Positions 39,453 to 41,491 of a DNA stretch of 41,491 nt are shown in pieces. Made by a program: the position numbers and the translations under genes. Source of the stretch: CALMRE01 sp964412895 (GTDB lineage: Bacteria > UBP6 > UBA1177 > JAKLFG01); assembly GCA_964412895.1 (NCBI GenBank), contig CAYPQK010000016.1, positions 1 to 41,491 of the forward strand. Reading direction: 5' to 3'. Below the pieces are notes generated by a model, which was given only the letters and a program-made list of their open reading frames with translations, made no database searches and was not told where the DNA came from. Numbering within the stretch: the first letter of the stretch is position 1; each line of letters opens with the position of its first letter.

Positions 39453-41491
39453 AAACCTCCGTTCTCCGCTCGGTCGACCGGCCGGGCCGTTACTTCTCCC
39501 CGGTCATACTGCCCGATGCCGTTATGCCGCCGAAAGATGCGCCCAAGATACTGGTGGTGTTCCCCGATCTGTTCGAGATCGCCCGGAGCCACGAAGGGAT
39601 CAAGATACTGCGCCACCTGTTCCAGCGCTACGGCGCGGCGGTCGACTACGGCTTCGCCTTTGCCGCCGACATGGAGGCGGCCTACCGGCGCGCGGGACGG
39701 CTGGAGGGGTTCTTCTCGGGACGCGACTGGCGTGAATTCGACCTCATCGCCGTCTCGTTCCAGTACCAGTTGCAGTTCCCGACCTTTCTGCGGATGCTCG
39801 ATGTGGCCGGGATACCGCTGCGGGCCGCCGAGCGCGGCGCGAACGATCCGGTCATCATGGCGGGCGGGCCGGTGCTGTGCAACCCCGAACCGCTGCGCGA
39901 CTTCATCGACCACGCCTACATCGGCGAAGTGGAACCCAACGCGGAGCGCATCGTCGATATACTGCGACGGCACAAGAGTCGCGACGAACGGCTGACGGCG
40001 TTCCACGAGGCGTTCCCGCCGAAGCGGAACATCGCCCCCGATCTGAACGACCTGTCGCTCACCCCCGATGAGCAGCCGATATTCGGCCTCCAGACGGTGC
40101 ACGACCGCTACACCGCCGAGATACAGCGCGGCTGTACCCGCGGCTGTCGCTTCTGCATGGCGGGCATCATCTACCGGCCGCACCGCGAGCGCGACACCGC
40201 GAAGGTGCTCGACCTCCTGCGGCGCGATGTCATCAAGGGGGGCTACCGCGAGGCGGGTTTCCTGTCGCTTTCGGCGGGCGATCACAGCCATATCGAGGAT
40301 ATCCTTTGTTTTGCGCGGGCGGCGGCGGGGCGCGAATTCTCGGTGTCGCTGCCGAGTCTGCGGGTCGAGACGCTCACCGACCGGATGGTGGCGCTGGCCG
40401 CCGCGGGACGCAAGTCGGGCTTCACGCTCGCCCCCGAATCGGGGAGTGAACGGCTCCGCCGCAGTGTCAACAAAGGGAATACGACCGCCCAACTCATCGC
40501 GTCGGTCGAGAAGATATTCAACGCCGGCTGGTTCCATCTGAAGCTTTACTTCATGCTGGGACTCCCGGGCGAGACCGACGCCGACATGGAAGAAACCATA
40601 GCACTCCTGCGCGAGGTCTCCCAGATCGCCCGCCGCTACGGCGGCCGCGCCTCGGTGACGGCGAGTTTTTCCACCTTCGTGCCGCAGCCCTTCACCCCGT
40701 TCCAGTGGGAGGGGATGATATCGCTGGATGAGACCGGCCGCAAACAGCGGATGCTCATCGACGGACTTAAAAAAAGCCGCAACCTGAAACTCTCGTGGCA
40801 TAACCGATTCCTCAGCCATGTCGAAGGAATGCTGACGCGGGCCGACCGTCGCATGGGTGCGGCGCTTGCCGAGGTGGCGCGGAAGATGACCGGCCTGCAG
40901 AGCTGGGACGAAGATTTCGACTTCGGGCTTTGGAGCGGTGCGGTGGAACGGGCCGGACTGTCGCCCGACGAACTGTGCGGTCCGCGGCCTATCGACAAGC
41001 CGCTTCCCTACGATTATGTCGACATGGGAGTGACGCGCGAGTTCCTGCTGGCCGAGCGGGAAAAAGCGTTCCGGGGCGAAGAGACCCCCGACTGCGCCAT
41101 CGGCGGGGTCTGCGTCGACTGCGGCGTCTGCGACCATGAACGGACCTTGCCGCTCCTTGAGCGGACCGCCCTGACCGCCGCCGTTGAAACGCCGGTCGCG
41201 ACGCGGCCGCCCGACGGCTTCAACCGCGGCAACGCGGTGCCGTGGCTCTTTGCCTTCGAGAAGAAGGGGCGCGCCCTTTCCATCGGGCACCTTGATCTGG
41301 TCGAGTTCTTCCTCAAGGGATTCACCCGCGAGGAGATAAAGATACTCTACTCCGAAGGGTTCAATCCGACGCCGCGTTTCAGCCTCATCGACCCGCTGTC
41401 GGTGGGTGTCGAGGCGGAGTGCGAATACGGCGTGGTGTGGCTGGTCGAGCCGCACGACGGCGCCGATCTGACCCGCCGTTTCACCGCCCTC
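39443..41491 (+). CDS. TIGR03960-type radical SAM protein fused to DUF2344 (3' end cut by window edge)
   Basis: The frame is open for 683 codons to the window end. GTG start at 39443; the first residues (SVLRSVDRPGRYFSPVILPD) match the family's N-terminal 'v.kPgrYlg.E', so a later ATG is unlikely. A B12-binding-like domain (ILVVFPDLFEIARSHEGIKI, IMAGGPVLCNPEPLRDFID) precedes the radical SAM core with GC231TRGC235RFC238MAG. SLSAGDHSHI, LAPESGSERLRR and MLGLPGETDADMEE follow. A CVDCGVCDHE motif then leads into a DUF2344 segment (FAFEKKGRALSIGHLDLVEFF, LYSEGFNPTPRFS). In many bacteria the two are adjacent or fused and lie beside the ribonuclease G gene. The substrate is unknown; an RNA role is suspected from context. 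Confidence 0.93.
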   Translation, partial: MELKTSVLRSVDRPGRYFSPVILPDAVMPPKDAPKILVVFPDLFEIARSHEGIKILRHLFQRYGAAVDYGFAFAADMEAAYRRAGRLEGFFSGRDWREFDLIAVSFQYQLQFPTFLRMLDVAGIPLRAAERGANDPVIMAGGPVLCNPEPLRDFIDHAYIGEVEPNAERIVDILRRHKSRDERLTAFHEAFPPKRNIAPDLNDLSLTPDEQPIFGLQTVHDRYTAEIQRGCTRGCRFCMAGIIYRPHRERDTAKVLDLLRRDVIKGGYREAGFLSLSAGDHSHIEDILCFARAAAGREFSVSLPSLRVETLTDRMVALAAAGRKSGFTLAPESGSERLRRSVNKGNTTAQLIASVEKIFNAGWFHLKLYFMLGLPGETDADMEETIALLREVSQIARRYGGRASVTASFSTFVPQPFTPFQWEGMISLDETGRKQRMLIDGLKKSRNLKLSWHNRFLSHVEGMLTRADRRMGAALAEVARKMTGLQSWDEDFDFGLWSGAVERAGLSPDELCGPRPIDKPLPYDYVDMGVTREFLLAEREKAFRGEETPDCAIGGVCVDCGVCDHERTLPLLERTALTAAVETPVATRPPDGFNRGNAVPWLFAFEKKGRALSIGHLDLVEFFLKGFTREEIKILYSEGFNPTPRFSLIDPLSVGVEAECEYGVVWLVEPHDGADLTRRFTAL

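Noticed and set aside
39449..41455. 668-codon open frame on the minus strand
   Set aside because: Antisense to the radical SAM/DUF2344 gene, which has the CxxxCxxC motif and a frame open to the window edge.

Overview
The window is 41.5 kb of compact, GC-rich bacterial chromosome. It holds 34 protein genes (the first and last run off the edges), no RNA genes, no phage genes and no recognisable insertion sequence. The longest stretch without a coding region is about 213 bp (21314-21526). Signal peptides, at least five lipoproteins with acidic stalks, a likely outer-membrane beta-barrel and a CsgG/LpoB-like lipoprotein point to a Gram-negative (diderm) organism. Thrombospondin type 3 / vWA lipoproteins, Cys-rich repeat lipoproteins and a DUF1566 protein are a combination common in uncultured deltaproteobacterial or Myxococcota-like lineages. 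That placement is an inference, not a firm assignment. The presence of 10 N at 38379-38388 shows a metagenome or draft assembly.

Layout. 1-1893: minus-strand operon of an Hsp20 chaperone, a small secreted protein and a low-complexity protein cut by the window edge. 1905-4293: ttcA-like and wecB on minus, divergent from a MutT-like Nudix gene. 4290-7424: membrane ankyrin protein (minus), divergent from a B12-binding-type radical SAM enzyme overlapping an EEP-nuclease-like lipoprotein. 7435-10851: DUF1566 protein (plus) meeting an operon for a succinyl-CoA-synthetase-like enzyme (minus) whose beta subunit carries a ferredoxin-like tail. 10864-15212: MoxR - DUF58 - transglutaminase operon. 15205-21398: minus operon of two tandem TSP3/vWA lipoproteins, a periplasmic ankyrin protein and a pseudouridine synthase. 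21438-22633: serC. 22629-23391: a nucleotidyltransferase/partner cassette bounded by 20-bp direct repeats. 23377-26215: FAD oxidoreductase and CsgG/LpoB-like lipoprotein. 26224-31869: hisS, a two-receiver PPDK-like protein and an AGCS Na+/alanine symporter. 31892-33610: Cys-rich lipoprotein with 14 hexapeptide repeats. 33637-35380: pckA divergent from a lower-GC methyltransferase. 36274-end: glycosyltransferase 39, a small DUF4911-like protein, a beta-barrel-like protein and a TIGR03960/DUF2344 radical SAM fusion.

How it works together. Central metabolism is represented by PEP carboxykinase, the SucCD-like ligase, SerC, an alanine symporter and HisS. RNA modification or maturation is represented by TtcA, the RluA-family enzyme and the TIGR03960 protein. 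A large share of the coding capacity goes to the envelope: WecB, GT39, transglutaminase, lipoproteins and barrel. Almost every operon has a sigma70-like promoter with a 16-17 bp spacer, and these promoters fix several start codons. Every convergent gene pair has abutting or overlapping stops with no intrinsic terminator. The one exception is the serC junction, where the repeat-bounded cassette sits.

The best candidates for new biology are the SucC-ferredoxin fusion, the two-receiver PPDK-like protein in the hisS operon, and the direct-repeat-bounded cassette that has split a stop-to-stop gene junction.
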